Part shown: piece by piece, positions 7,618-15,938 of the stretch
Layout: every line of letters starts with the position of its first letter
How positions within the stretch are numbered: position 1 is the stretch's first letter
NCBI RefSeq assembly: GCF_028289705.1
Contig: NZ_JANQOI010000137.1
Span: forward strand, 1-64,000
Length of the DNA: 64,000 nucleotides
DNA from: Pelagibius sp.
Lineage (GTDB): Bacteria > Pseudomonadota > Alphaproteobacteria > Kiloniellales > Kiloniellaceae
Reading direction: 5' to 3'
Translations under genes and position numbers: made by a program
Notes under the pieces: model-generated
Told to the model about the DNA's origin: nothing
Seen by the model: the letters and a program-made list of their open reading frames with translations, nothing else
The model's database searches: none

Positions 7618-8847
7618 TTAGGGCTTATAGATATCCGCCAGCGCGCTGACGCCGATGGTGACGCCGTTCTCGCCGATGGCCTTGACCAGCCAGCGATAGC
7701 GGCGGTCAGACGGCAGGTGGGCCAGCGTGAAGTCCTTGAGGCGGGTTTCGGTCACGGCCGCCGGCACCACCACACCGGTCAGGGGCGCCGCCGGCGCCTC
7801 GGGCTGGCCGTTGGGGGCTGGATCGAGCGGGGCGTTGGAGACCACGGTTTCCTGGTCCGCCGGCTCGGCCGGTCCGCTGCCGCCCCGGAAGAACTCCAGC
7901 TTGTAGGCGGTGGCGCCGGGGATCGCCTGCCAGGCGAAACGGGTCGTCTGGGTCAGGGGCGTACCCGGCCCAGGGCTGGTGGTCAGCAACAGGCGCGGTT
8001 GTTGGCCGTCCGGCAGCGGGCTCTCCGGCGTCACGTAGTACTGCAGTTCCGGCGCGTCGAAGAAGGTGCCGGGATCGGTGATGCTGAGGCGCACGATGTT
8101 GCTGCCTTCGAAGCGGGTGGGCAGCGGCGGGCTGGTGATCACCACGCGGCGCCCGCCGGCGATGTTCTGGCGCACCAGGGAAAGGGGGCGGAACACCGGC
8201 GCGCCGGCGGTGGTCGTCGCCGGGGCGATTTCCCACTGCGCGATAATGAGGCCGCTGCCGGTGGTGTTCAGCTCGGCGCGGGCCCGCAGGCGGCTGCCCT
8301 TCGGCAGCACCCGCACCCGCGAATCGTCGTCGAAGGTCAGCGACAGACGGCTCACCGTGAAGGACTCCGACCCGGGCCCGGAGGGATTGAGGATCAGGTC
8401 GCCGGAAAGGCTGGCCGGAAAGGGCGCGACCGCGCCGGTGTTGTCGGTGAAGGTGCGGCGGAGCACGAGGGCTGACCCGGACTTTACCGCCCTGAAGGCC
8501 AGGGCCTGGGGCACGGTGAAGCTCTCCGTGAAGGTGGCGCCTTCGTTGGCGATGGTGGCGCCGGGAAGGCTGCGGGAGAGGGTGCGGTTCACCGTGCCGA
8601 CGACGGCGCCGTTCAGCAGGAACTGGCCGCTGGGCGAGGAAATCACGCCGGGGTTCGGGACGATCGTTCCGGGAATGCGCACGACGCGCCAGACCACGGT
8701 CACCGTGCTCGGTGCCGTCGCGGAGATGGCGATGCGGCTCGGCACCGCGTCGACACTGACGATCCCGGCCATCGCCGGCCCCGAGGACAGCAGCAGGCCC
8801 AGCGCGAATGCCAGGACCGAGAGCAGCGATGCCATGCGGCGGGTCAT
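7618..8847 (-). CDS. Secreted beta-domain protein, first of a tandem paralogous pair
   Basis: A 409-residue exported protein with a signal peptide (hydrophobic 7-27, GPAMA cleavage region). Beta-rich domains follow, with the same conserved stretches as the downstream paralogue: LVRQ, VITSPPLPT, EGSN, and DRRYRW near the end. It is 34 residues longer, mainly through a Pro/Ala-rich insertion around residues 320-350. GAGGGGC precedes the ATG, and the gene starts 11 bases after the beta-barrel gene, so the two are cotranscribed. I do not recognise a named family, and no catalytic motif is visible. An adhesin, a matrix component, or a periplasmic subunit of the barrel is possible. Confidence 0.8.
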   Translation of the reverse strand: MTRRMASLLSVLAFALGLLLSSGPAMAGIVSVDAVPSRIAISATAPSTVTVVWRVVRIPGTIVPNPGVISSPSGQFLLNGAVVGTVNRTLSRSLPGATIANEGATFTESFTVPQALAFRAVKSGSALVLRRTFTDNTGAVAPFPASLSGDLILNPSGPGSESFTVSRLSLTFDDDSRVRVLPKGSRLRARAELNTTGSGLIIAQWEIAPATTTAGAPVFRPLSLVRQNIAGGRRVVITSPPLPTRFEGSNIVRLSITDPGTFFDAPELQYYVTPESPLPDGQQPRLLLTTSPGPGTPLTQTTRFAWQAIPGATAYKLEFFRGGSGPAEPADQETVVSNAPLDPAPNGQPEAPAAPLTGVVVPAAVTETRLKDFTLAHLPSDRRYRWLVKAIGENGVTIGVSALADIYKP

Positions 8848-8858
8848 AATGGAGCCCC

Positions 8859-10964
8859 TCAGTAGACTACCGGCAGCGAGAGCCGGAGCGTCGTGAAGGC
8901 TTCGTACTGCAGGTCGTCCTCGGAGTTGTCGAAGTCGTCATTGGTTTCCTGAATGAAGCCGTTGAAGGCAAGGGCGATGCCCAGCCTGTTGGCGTCCGGC
9001 TCGCGCAGCGTCCAGACGACCTCGCCGCCCAGGCTGGAGCTGTCCGGTGTGTCGCCGTCACCGGTCCGAACGTTCAGATTATAGGACAGGGAGGCGGTGA
9101 GCACCTGCGGGATCACCGTGATATCGCTGGCCAGTCCGAAGTTGACGGTGCGGTTCGCCTTGCCCAGGTCCTTGTCCTCGAAGACGTCATACTGCACCGT
9201 CGGTGAGAGCGTCAGCCAGTCGTCGATCAGGAAGTAGCCGCTGAGCCCCGTCGTGTTGTTGACGGTGTCGCTGGTGAAATTGATCTCGTCCTCGAAGGAA
9301 TAGATCATATGGGAGACGTTCCAGCTCCAGCTCTCGTAGTTTGAGCCCAGGTTGAAGGTGAGGGAGCGGCTGACGTTGTTGGCATCGTCTGCCGGGAAGT
9401 CGACCGAGCGCTCGACCCGTTCGATATCGGTGACGCTGGCGTTGACCGTAAAGAAGGGCTGGCCGTACCAGGGCAGGCTGCCGTCCTCCTCCGGCTCGAC
9501 GAAGGGGGTGTAGGAGCCGTTGAAGTAGACCCGGATCGTGCGGTCCGTGGGCAGAAAGTCGAAGTCGTCGACGTTGCTGTACTCGTGATCGACCTGCAGG
9601 TTGGCGGTGAACTCGTCCCAGAAGAAATCGGTGAAGATGGAGGTGGTCTCCCGGTCGGGCCGAATCCCCGGGTTCGCGAGGCTCTGAAAGAAGGTGTCGA
9701 TCTGCTCGCGCTGAACGCCGATGGTCCAGTTGAGGATGCCGCCGTCCAGCGTGGTGCCGCGCAGCGGCTCTACGGAGGCAAGGAATGAGTAAGCGTTGGC
9801 GGTCTCCGCGTCGAAGCCCTCGTCCTTGCCGTCGAAATCGAAGGTCGCCTCGGCGAACTCGCCGCGCAGCCGGACGCGTTCCTCGAACCACAGGCTGTCC
9901 ACGGCGACGGACCAGCCGTCGCCCTCGTTGATGACCTCCTCAGTGCCGATCCCGAAGCCGCCGTCGCTGCCCTCGCCGTTGTAGTAGACCCCGGTGAGCA
10001 CCAGGTTCTCCTTCAGCGCCCCGATGGGCCGCAGCGATACCGAGGCGCCCTCGACCCGGTCCTCGTCGTGGCTGATCCCCAGGACGTGGCGGGTGCCGAC
10101 CAGGGATTCGGTGCGCAGGACGAAGCCGGTGGCCGTGATCCGTTCGTCGGCGGTACCCACCCTCATGGAAACGCCGCGGCGGTTGAAGTTCGACATCACC
10201 AGGCTGTCGATCCCGGTATCGTGGTTGCCCACGGTCAGGCCGGCGAAGACGTCCTCATTCTGGAAGTCGCCGTCCAGGCGGAACTCCCCGAGGTCGAAGT
10301 TGCGCTGCTCCAGGCCCAGTTCGAGTTGGGAGTTGTAGATGTAGTTGCCCTGCGCGGAGAGGCGCCAGGTCTCGTCGCCGGCCGCCGCCTCCACATCGCC
10401 GCCGCTTTCGCCGGTGACGTGCTGCGAGGGCGTTTGCAGGCCCTCGTTCAGGACCCGCGCGTTCACCTCGCCGGCGAGATCGGCGTTCACCGTGAGGTCG
10501 CGGATCAGGGCGGAGTGGCGCACCTCGACCAGCCAGACCCCGCGCTCGGCGATGCTGCCGTCATCGCCGCGTTCGATGAGGCGCACCACGTGGTCTCCGG
10601 TGGTGAGCGGTTCGGGAAGGGTGACGGTGAGTATGCCCGGCCCGGTCGTCGCAAAGGCCGTCAGGTCGATGTCGTCGACCTCGACCGCCAGGCGCGGGTA
10701 GACCGCCGGGTCCAGGTCGGCCGGAAGGTCGATGACGATGGGATCGCTGCGTCCGCGGGTCTCGCCGGCCGGCGCCCGCAGCTCGGGCACCCAGTCCTGC
10801 GCCAGGCTCGGCGAGGAGACGGCAAGTCCGAAAATCAGGACGGCAAAACCCAGGGCTTCAAAGCCGCGTCCGGCTGAGCGCAATAGCCCCCCGCCGCCGG
10901 CGCCCGTTCCCTGCGCCGCAGTCAAAGCCGTGGCCCCGTGCGAACCACGTCCCGGACGTCTCAT
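8859..10964 (-). CDS. Outer-membrane beta-barrel protein with N-terminal Ig-like domain
   Basis: A 701-residue protein. An N-terminal export signal ends near residue 55 (SSPSLAQ), and a beta-sandwich-like domain spans about 57-155. From about 160 to the C-terminus there is a long run of amphipathic strands with alternating aromatic residues, rich in Asp, Asn and Tyr. The protein ends with an aromatic residue (LPVVY), as expected for insertion by the BAM complex. There is no TonB box or plug domain, so it does not look like a TonB-dependent receptor. It heads the six-gene block and is followed after 11 bases by the paralogous secreted proteins. It could be a porin, a surface anchor or an export pore; the sequence does not decide. 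Confidence 0.78.
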   Translation of the reverse strand: MRRPGRGSHGATALTAAQGTGAGGGGLLRSAGRGFEALGFAVLIFGLAVSSPSLAQDWVPELRAPAGETRGRSDPIVIDLPADLDPAVYPRLAVEVDDIDLTAFATTGPGILTVTLPEPLTTGDHVVRLIERGDDGSIAERGVWLVEVRHSALIRDLTVNADLAGEVNARVLNEGLQTPSQHVTGESGGDVEAAAGDETWRLSAQGNYIYNSQLELGLEQRNFDLGEFRLDGDFQNEDVFAGLTVGNHDTGIDSLVMSNFNRRGVSMRVGTADERITATGFVLRTESLVGTRHVLGISHDEDRVEGASVSLRPIGALKENLVLTGVYYNGEGSDGGFGIGTEEVINEGDGWSVAVDSLWFEERVRLRGEFAEATFDFDGKDEGFDAETANAYSFLASVEPLRGTTLDGGILNWTIGVQREQIDTFFQSLANPGIRPDRETTSIFTDFFWDEFTANLQVDHEYSNVDDFDFLPTDRTIRVYFNGSYTPFVEPEEDGSLPWYGQPFFTVNASVTDIERVERSVDFPADDANNVSRSLTFNLGSNYESWSWNVSHMIYSFEDEINFTSDTVNNTTGLSGYFLIDDWLTLSPTVQYDVFEDKDLGKANRTVNFGLASDITVIPQVLTASLSYNLNVRTGDGDTPDSSSLGGEVVWTLREPDANRLGIALAFNGFIQETNDDFDNSEDDLQYEAFTTLRLSLPVVY

Positions 10965-11144
10965 CGCCCCCTGCCTTTCGTTCCACCCCCCATGGCGGTC
11001 GGATTACGGCGACTCTCCCACTAAGCATTTTGTCATATCGCGATTGATGAGGGAAAGGAAGGGCCGGCACCCCGGCTTCCCCAAATTGCATCGGCGCTCA
11101 TGAGCCTTGCCGAGCGCCGCGCGAGTCCCTAGGTTTGCGGCCAT

Positions 11145-11222
<78 letters not shown>

Positions 11223-11339
11223 CCCCACATACTAATGCCTTGGCCTGCGGTGAGCGCGCCTGCGCCCCACCTTCCTTGCCGCGCGGTCCAGATTGGCTAT
11301 TCTGCGCAGCGCACGCCGCGCCGGATAGGAGACGAGGGG

Positions 11340-11810
11340 ATGACCGAAACGAGCGAACTGGCGGCCTATCGCGCGCAGGTGAAGGCGGATCTGGGGTTGC
11401 CGGCGGACCTGGAGATCGAGGCCTTCTATTTCGGCGACTCGCCGGACTTCGCCGACGAACTGGCGGAGCTGGTGGTCTCCGGCCCCAAGCGGGCGACCGT
11501 GGGCTGGGTGGCCGAGGCCGAGCTGCTGGAGGAGCCGCTGCCCCAGGTCGGCGACCTCTTCATCATTCTCGACGGTCGCGGGAGGCCGCGCTGCACCATC
11601 AAGACTACCGAGACCCGCCGTGGCCCGCTGCTCTCGGTGGACGAGGCCTTCGCCTGGGACGAGGGGGAGGGGGATCGGACCCTCGGGTTCTGGCTGGAGG
11701 GGCACCGCCAGTATTTCGCCCGGCGCTCCAAGGTCCTCGGCATGCCCTTCGACGAGAACGAGAGCGAGCTGCTGTTCGAGCGTTTCGAAGTGGTGCACCG
11801 CGCGGCATGA
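11340..11810 (+). CDS. ASCH-domain protein
   Basis: A 156-residue soluble protein with the ASCH fold (PF04266). It has KRATVGW near residue 50, GDLFIILDGRGRPRCTIKTT as the central strands, and VDEAFAWDEGEGDRT with WLEGHRQYF toward the end. ASCH proteins are RNA-binding or nucleotide-modifying; some have amidohydrolase activity on modified cytidines. The ATG at 11340 follows GGAGACGAGGGG; the upstream frame runs through the tRNA and is not coding. A strong hairpin lies just after the stop. It stands alone, so the exact role is unknown. Confidence 0.85.
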   Translation: MTETSELAAYRAQVKADLGLPADLEIEAFYFGDSPDFADELAELVVSGPKRATVGWVAEAELLEEPLPQVGDLFIILDGRGRPRCTIKTTETRRGPLLSVDEAFAWDEGEGDRTLGFWLEGHRQYFARRSKVLGMPFDENESELLFERFEVVHRAA

Positions 11811-11822
11811 CAGGCAGCGCGG

Positions 11823-11851
11823 GCGGGCCCGGCGCTTGAGACCGGGCCCGC
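11823..11851. terminator. Hairpin between convergent genes
   Basis: GCGGGCCCGG at 11823-11832 pairs perfectly with CCGGGCCCGC at 11842-11851 around a 9-base loop. It lies between the convergent ASCH and binding-protein genes. No T-run follows on either strand, so it may act in both directions as a weak terminator. Confidence 0.6.
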
Positions 11852-11872
11852 AGCTTGGCCGACCGTGGGCCC

Positions 11873-12994
11873 CTAATTGGTCAACCCGGTCGCATAGGTG
11901 TAGCTGCCCTCGCTCCAGCGATAGACGACGAAGCCCGGCACCGAGACGTCGCCCTTGGCGTCGAAGGCAATCTCGCCAAGGACGGTCTGGAAGTCGTAGC
12001 CTCGGAGAGCTGCCGCCACGGTTTCGGGATCGACCGAACCGGCCATCTCGGCGGCCTGGGCCCAGACCTGCACGGTCGCATAGGCGTAGAGCGTGTAGCC
12101 TTCGGGCTCGATGCCGTTTTCCTTGAAGCGCGCGACGATAGTGCGGGCCTCCGGCGTCTTGCGCGGATCGCTGGCGAAGGTCATCAAGGTGCCTTCGGCC
12201 TGCCCGCCGGCAATGCCCCAGAAGTCTGCGCTCATCAGCCCGTCTCCGGCCATGAAGGTGGCGTCGAGCCCCGCCGATTTCGCCTGCCGCAGCATCAGGC
12301 CGATCTCCGTGTAGTAGCCGCCGATGAAGACCAGATCGATGTCGGCCTCTTTCAGCCTGCTGACGACCGCGCGATAGTCTTTTTCTCCGGCGTTGTAGGC
12401 ATCGCTGAAGACGACGGTCTGGCCGAGATCGGCCAGCTTCTGCCGGGTCTCGTCGGCCAGGCCCTTGCCGTAGGCCGACTTGTCGTGCAGCACAGCGACC
12501 CGTGCCTTAGGCATCTGTTCACGGATGAACTGCGCGGCCACGCCGCCCTGCTGGTCGTCACGCCCGGCGACCCGGAAGACCAGGTCGCCGCCGGCCTCGG
12601 TCAACTCGGGCGCGGTGGAGGCCGGAGACATCATCAAGACGCCTTCTTCCTCATAGACCCGCGATGCGGGGATCGAGCAGCCGGAGCAGCCATGTCCGGC
12701 GACGAACACGATGTCCCGGCCGACCAGACGATTGGCTACGGCAACGGCCTGCTTGGGGTCGCAGACGTCGTCTTCGACGGTCAGGACAAGCGGCTCCCCG
12801 AGCAGGCCGCCGCGGGCGTTGATGTCCTTCACCGCCATCTCGGCCCCGCGGCGCAACTGGTCGCCGAAAGCGGCAAGGGGGCCGGTCATGGGTCCGACGG
12901 CGGCGATGCGAATCTCGGCCGCGGCCGTCCCGGCAGCGGACAGCAGCAAGCCTGCGAGGGTGAGGGAAAGGGGGAACTTTGATGTCCACGTCAT
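11873..12994 (-). CDS. Branched-chain amino acid-type ABC transporter substrate-binding protein
   Basis: A 373-residue periplasmic binding protein of the LivK/LivJ type (Peripla_BP_6). The signal peptide ends near GTAAA (residue 26). The family hallmarks follow: IRIAAVGPMTGPLAAFG, ELTEAGG and FRVAGRDDQQGG. The domain repeats as two lobes, with YNAGEKDYRAVVSRLK starting the second. It should capture a branched-chain or other small amino acid for an ABC importer, but no liv permease or ATPase gene is nearby. It probably serves a transporter encoded elsewhere, or a sensor role. AGGAG precedes the ATG by about ten bases. Confidence 0.92.
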   Translation of the reverse strand: MTWTSKFPLSLTLAGLLLSAAGTAAAEIRIAAVGPMTGPLAAFGDQLRRGAEMAVKDINARGGLLGEPLVLTVEDDVCDPKQAVAVANRLVGRDIVFVAGHGCSGCSIPASRVYEEEGVLMMSPASTAPELTEAGGDLVFRVAGRDDQQGGVAAQFIREQMPKARVAVLHDKSAYGKGLADETRQKLADLGQTVVFSDAYNAGEKDYRAVVSRLKEADIDLVFIGGYYTEIGLMLRQAKSAGLDATFMAGDGLMSADFWGIAGGQAEGTLMTFASDPRKTPEARTIVARFKENGIEPEGYTLYAYATVQVWAQAAEMAGSVDPETVAAALRGYDFQTVLGEIAFDAKGDVSVPGFVVYRWSEGSYTYATGLTN

Positions 12995-13321
12995 AACATT
13001 CTACTCCTTGTCGGAAGTCTCGATGTTGCGGCGCGGCGCGCATTCCTGGCGCGGGCCCTGGATTGGCTTTGCAGGCGCTCAGCGGTGGCCCGGCGTTGGA
13101 ATGCCGCGCCAACATGACGGAAGACTGTTTCAGTTCGACAACATCAGCAGTGGGAATGTTCGGCGATTGCGCCATGGCTCCCCGGCGCAGAGGACGGGAC
13201 GGCCTGCGCGGAACGCCGCGACTCCGGTGGCGAAGGCCGTGCTGAGTGCATGACGCCCATTCGGCGGCTATGATCTCTCGCCCGACCACATCGTTTGCCG
13301 CTGAGACCCGCAGGGAGGCCG
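12995..13321. other. Intergenic region without recognisable gene
   Basis: This 327-base gap separates the divergent binding-protein and VOC genes and must hold both promoters. I see no convincing reading frame, no clear -35/-10 pair and no long palindrome. Confidence 0.5.
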
Positions 13322-13741
13322 ATGGCCATGGCACTTGCCAAGCTCGATCACGTGAACATCCGCACCGCCAACCTCGCGGCCATGGGCGCCTTCTATCAGG
13401 AGGTTCTGGGCCTCACCGCCGGTGAGCGGCCGGCCTTCGGCTTTCCCGGCGCCTGGCTTTACTGCGGCGCCACGGCGGTGGTGCACCTGGTGGAGGTGGC
13501 CGAGCAGCCGGACCCCCAGGGCGCGCTGCGCCTCGAGCACTTCGCCTTTTCCGGTGCCGGCCTGGGCGAATTCCTCGCCCTGCTGCGCCGGCGCGGGGCG
13601 GGCTACGAGATCGGCGTCGTGCCGGGCCTCGGGATCATCCAGGTAAATGTCCACGACCCGGACGGCAACCACATCCACATCGACTTCGATCCCGCCGAGG
13701 CCGCCTCGGTCACCGACGAGCCCGTCCTGGCGGCGGTCTGA
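13322..13741 (+). CDS. VOC-family (glyoxalase-fold) protein
   Basis: A 139-residue protein of the vicinal oxygen chelate superfamily. It starts with the canonical LDHVNIRTANLAAMGAFYQEVLGL and ends with HDPDGNHIHIDF. Candidate metal ligands are His in LDHV, His in RLEHFAF and Glu/Asp-His near the end. Members include glyoxalases, dioxygenases and antibiotic-binding proteins, so the substrate cannot be assigned. GGGAGG stands before ATG 13322; a second ATG at 13328 is nearly as plausible. Confidence 0.85.
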   Translation: MAMALAKLDHVNIRTANLAAMGAFYQEVLGLTAGERPAFGFPGAWLYCGATAVVHLVEVAEQPDPQGALRLEHFAFSGAGLGEFLALLRRRGAGYEIGVVPGLGIIQVNVHDPDGNHIHIDFDPAEAASVTDEPVLAAV

Positions 13742-13871
13742 CCTGCTTTAGGGGCCGGCGGGACGGGCGATCAAAGTCGTTGCGCGAGGCCGGGCAGCGG
13801 CTATCATGCGCCGCGAATTGACGGGGCCGCGAGTTGATGGGGCCGCGTCGACCCCTGGGAGCAGATCAGAC

Positions 13872-14177
13872 ATGCAAGTGCGCATCTATCAGCCACCGAA
13901 GACGGCGATGCAGTCGGGACGGGCGCAGACCACGGTCTGGATGATGGAGTTCGAGCCGACGGCGGCGCGCCGCGTGGAGCCGCTGATGGGCTGGACCTCC
14001 TCCGCCGATACCCGCGCGCAGTTGCGCCTGAAGTTCGAGACCCTGGAAGAGGCGATTGCCTACGCCAAGGCCGAGGGCCTGATGTACAGCGTGGAAAAGC
14101 CGCGGGAAAGAAAAGTCAGACCAAAAGCTTACGCCGATAACTTCAAGTACGATCGCATCGGCCGCTGGACCCACTAG
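13872..14177 (+). CDS. NDUFS4-like ETC complex I subunit
   Basis: A 101-residue protein matching the ETC_C1_NDUFS4 family, an accessory subunit of NADH:quinone oxidoreductase found in alphaproteobacteria and mitochondria. It opens with VRIYQPPKTAMQSG and ends DNFKYDRIGRWTH, both typical of the family. The motif PLMGWTSSADT, followed by LKFETLEEAIAYA, is the usual core. The ATG at 13872 has GGGAG about ten bases upstream. In this group the gene lies apart from the nuo operon, as here beside a tRNA. Confidence 0.93.
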   Translation: MQVRIYQPPKTAMQSGRAQTTVWMMEFEPTAARRVEPLMGWTSSADTRAQLRLKFETLEEAIAYAKAEGLMYSVEKPRERKVRPKAYADNFKYDRIGRWTH

Positions 14178-14229
14178 GCTGGCCATAGGGCCGCTGTCCG
14201 GCGCCGGCGGTCGACGATCCCTCCCCTGG

Positions 14230-14306
<77 letters not shown>

Positions 14307-14342
14307 TGATCCCACAAGCTGGACAGGTCTGCGGACTGCGCT

Positions 14343-14669
14343 TCAGTCGCTGAGGCCGATGTGGACCCTGCCGGCTTCGATGCGGACCGGGTGGATCCTG
14401 AGGTTGACGCAGGCGGGGGCCGACTTGGCCTCGCCGCTGCGAATGTCGAAACGGCCCTGGTGTTTGGGGCACTCGATGAGGGAGTCGATGACGATGCCGT
14501 CGGCCAAGTGGATCTGCTCGTGGGTGCAGAGGCCGTCGGTGGCGTAGAACGCGCCCTCCAGCGTCCGATAGACCGCGTAGGTCTTCGTCCCGCGGTCGAA
14601 ACGGATCACATCCTCCTCGTCGATCTCGTCGACGGCACAGACCTCGACCCAGTCCAGTCGGTCGCTCAT
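14343..14669 (-). CDS. mocE: MocE-like Rieske [2Fe-2S] ferredoxin
   Basis: A 108-residue Rieske-type ferredoxin. The cluster ligands are Cys-Thr-His (CTHEQIHLADG, about residues 48-58) and Cys-Pro-Lys-His (CPKHQGRFD, about 67-75), with the standard spacing. It should pass electrons to a non-haem di-iron oxygenase or desaturase. The gene lies 24 bases after the desaturase-like mocD gene, the same pairing as mocD/mocE of rhizobial rhizopine catabolism. No ferredoxin reductase is present here. Confidence 0.85.
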   Translation of the reverse strand: MSDRLDWVEVCAVDEIDEEDVIRFDRGTKTYAVYRTLEGAFYATDGLCTHEQIHLADGIVIDSLIECPKHQGRFDIRSGEAKSAPACVNLRIHPVRIEAGRVHIGLSD

Positions 14670-14693
14670 GCCCCGTTCCTTTCAGGTGACGGC

Positions 14694-15770
14694 TCAGATG
14701 GCGGCCGTCGCGCCGGCCCGGTGACCCTGCGCGCCCGCCGGCAGGGCGCGCCGGACGAAGTGGTCCGGGTCCCTGGTCTGCCTGATCATGGCCGGGATCA
14801 TCTCCCGGTAGGCTGCCCAGAGACTGGGATAGGGCGGGGGGCAATCCTCCCTGATGGCTGCGTGGAGGGCCGGCAGTGCGTAAAAGGGCACCATCGGGAA
14901 CATGTGGTGTTCCAGGTGGTAGTTCATGTTCGAATAGATGAACCGCAGCACCGGGTTCAGATGGACGGTGCGGCAGCTCAAGCGGTGGTCGGGCACGTCC
15001 TCGGCCAGACCGGCATGCTGGGTCGCCGACAGGATATGGTGCAGCCAGGAGCCGTAGAAGGTCGGCAGCCCGACGAACATGACCGGCATCCAGCTCTGGG
15101 CCGCCAGGGACCAGACGATGACCGCCGCCAGGATCGCCAGGTAGGCGCGTGCCGTCCAGACGACCTTGGCGCGCTCGCTCTCCGGCACGTAGTCCGTCTC
15201 CACCTCGTTCAGACGGCCGACGCTGTGACGCAGCAGCTTGGACATCTCGATGGGGCCGGTCTTGAGATGCAGCAGGTTGCGGACCATGCCGAAGAGATCC
15301 GGCGGGCGCGGGAAGGCGATTTCCGGATCGCGGCCGACGACGATGGTGTGGCTGTGGTGGCGGGCGTGGCTCCAGCGCCAGAGATGGGCATTCTTCAGGG
15401 CCATGAATGACGCTAGGTGGTAGAAGGCCTCGTTCAGCCGGCGGCTGCGAAAGGCGGTGCCGTGGGCGCATTCGTGCCAGCGGGAGTCGGCGCAGGACCC
15501 GTAGAGCAGGCCGTAGACCAGGAAGGCCGGAACCATCCACCAGGTATCCCAGCTCAGGTAGGCGAGGAGGCCGCTGGCCGCGAGCAGGCCCAGCCACAGT
15601 GTGTAGTCCCTGAGGGCCGGTCCGTCGCTGCGCCGGCTTAGCTGCCTGAGCTGCTTGCGTGGGATCGGACAGGCATACCAATCCTCATGCGTCAGGGCAG
15701 GGGCGGGGGCCTCATTGGACAGGCTGTAGTCGCGCCATTGCGCTGTCGTGGTCTTTGCGGCCCCGCTCAT
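14694..15770 (-). CDS. mocD: MocD-like fatty acid desaturase-fold hydrocarbon oxygenase
   Basis: A 358-residue integral membrane di-iron enzyme. Three histidine boxes are visible: HECAHGTAF (about 100-108), HARHHSHT (about 137-144) and HLEHHMFP (about 287-294), with hydrophobic segments between. This is the membrane desaturase/hydroxylase superfamily. With the adjoining Rieske ferredoxin it matches MocD, described in rhizobia as acting on 3-O-methyl-scyllo-inosamine. Desaturases of this type have other substrates too, and no other rhizopine gene is nearby. The ATG at 15770 is preceded by GAGG; the longer frame to 15884 begins inside an operator and was rejected. Confidence 0.82.
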   Translation of the reverse strand: MSGAAKTTTAQWRDYSLSNEAPAPALTHEDWYACPIPRKQLRQLSRRSDGPALRDYTLWLGLLAASGLLAYLSWDTWWMVPAFLVYGLLYGSCADSRWHECAHGTAFRSRRLNEAFYHLASFMALKNAHLWRWSHARHHSHTIVVGRDPEIAFPRPPDLFGMVRNLLHLKTGPIEMSKLLRHSVGRLNEVETDYVPESERAKVVWTARAYLAILAAVIVWSLAAQSWMPVMFVGLPTFYGSWLHHILSATQHAGLAEDVPDHRLSCRTVHLNPVLRFIYSNMNYHLEHHMFPMVPFYALPALHAAIREDCPPPYPSLWAAYREMIPAMIRQTRDPDHFVRRALPAGAQGHRAGATAAI

Positions 15771-15868
15771 GGCAAATCCTCGCTGTGCGGATCGGCTGAC
15801 CGGCTCCTCCCGGATGCGATCGAGCCGGCCCAGAATTGCGGACGCGGGCCAACGGCGCAACGGCACGA

Positions 15869-15883
15869 TGATAGATTCTATCA
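15869..15883. promoter_or_regulatory. Palindromic operator 1 in the moc/LacI divergent region
   Basis: TGATAGATTCTATCA is a perfect 7-1-7 palindrome of LacI-family operator size. It lies about 100 bases upstream of mocD and 55-70 upstream of the regulator gene. The LacI-type protein encoded next door is the likely ligand. Confidence 0.65.
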
Positions 15884-15900
15884 AGCCATCAAAAATGGCT
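15884..15900. promoter_or_regulatory. Middle inverted repeat in the moc/LacI divergent region
   Basis: AGCCAT and ATGGCT flank CAAAA as perfect 6-base arms. It starts on the base after operator 1. It could be a third protein site or a small hairpin; its half-sites differ from those of the operators on either side. Confidence 0.45.
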
Positions 15901-15910
15901 CATGACAGTT

Positions 15911-15925
15911 TGATAGAATTCATCA
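15911..15925. promoter_or_regulatory. Operator 2 near the LacI-type gene start
   Basis: TGATAGAATTCATCA shares its left half with operator 1 and is an imperfect palindrome. Its centre is 42 bases, four helical turns, from that of operator 1. It abuts the regulator start, which fits autorepression and looping. Confidence 0.6.
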
Positions 15926-15938
15926 TAGCATGGGCTGC

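Noticed and set aside
15771-15884. Longer N-terminus for MocD starting at a TTG
   Set aside because: Begins on the operator region and lacks a ribosome site; ATG 15770 has GAGG and the usual N-terminus.
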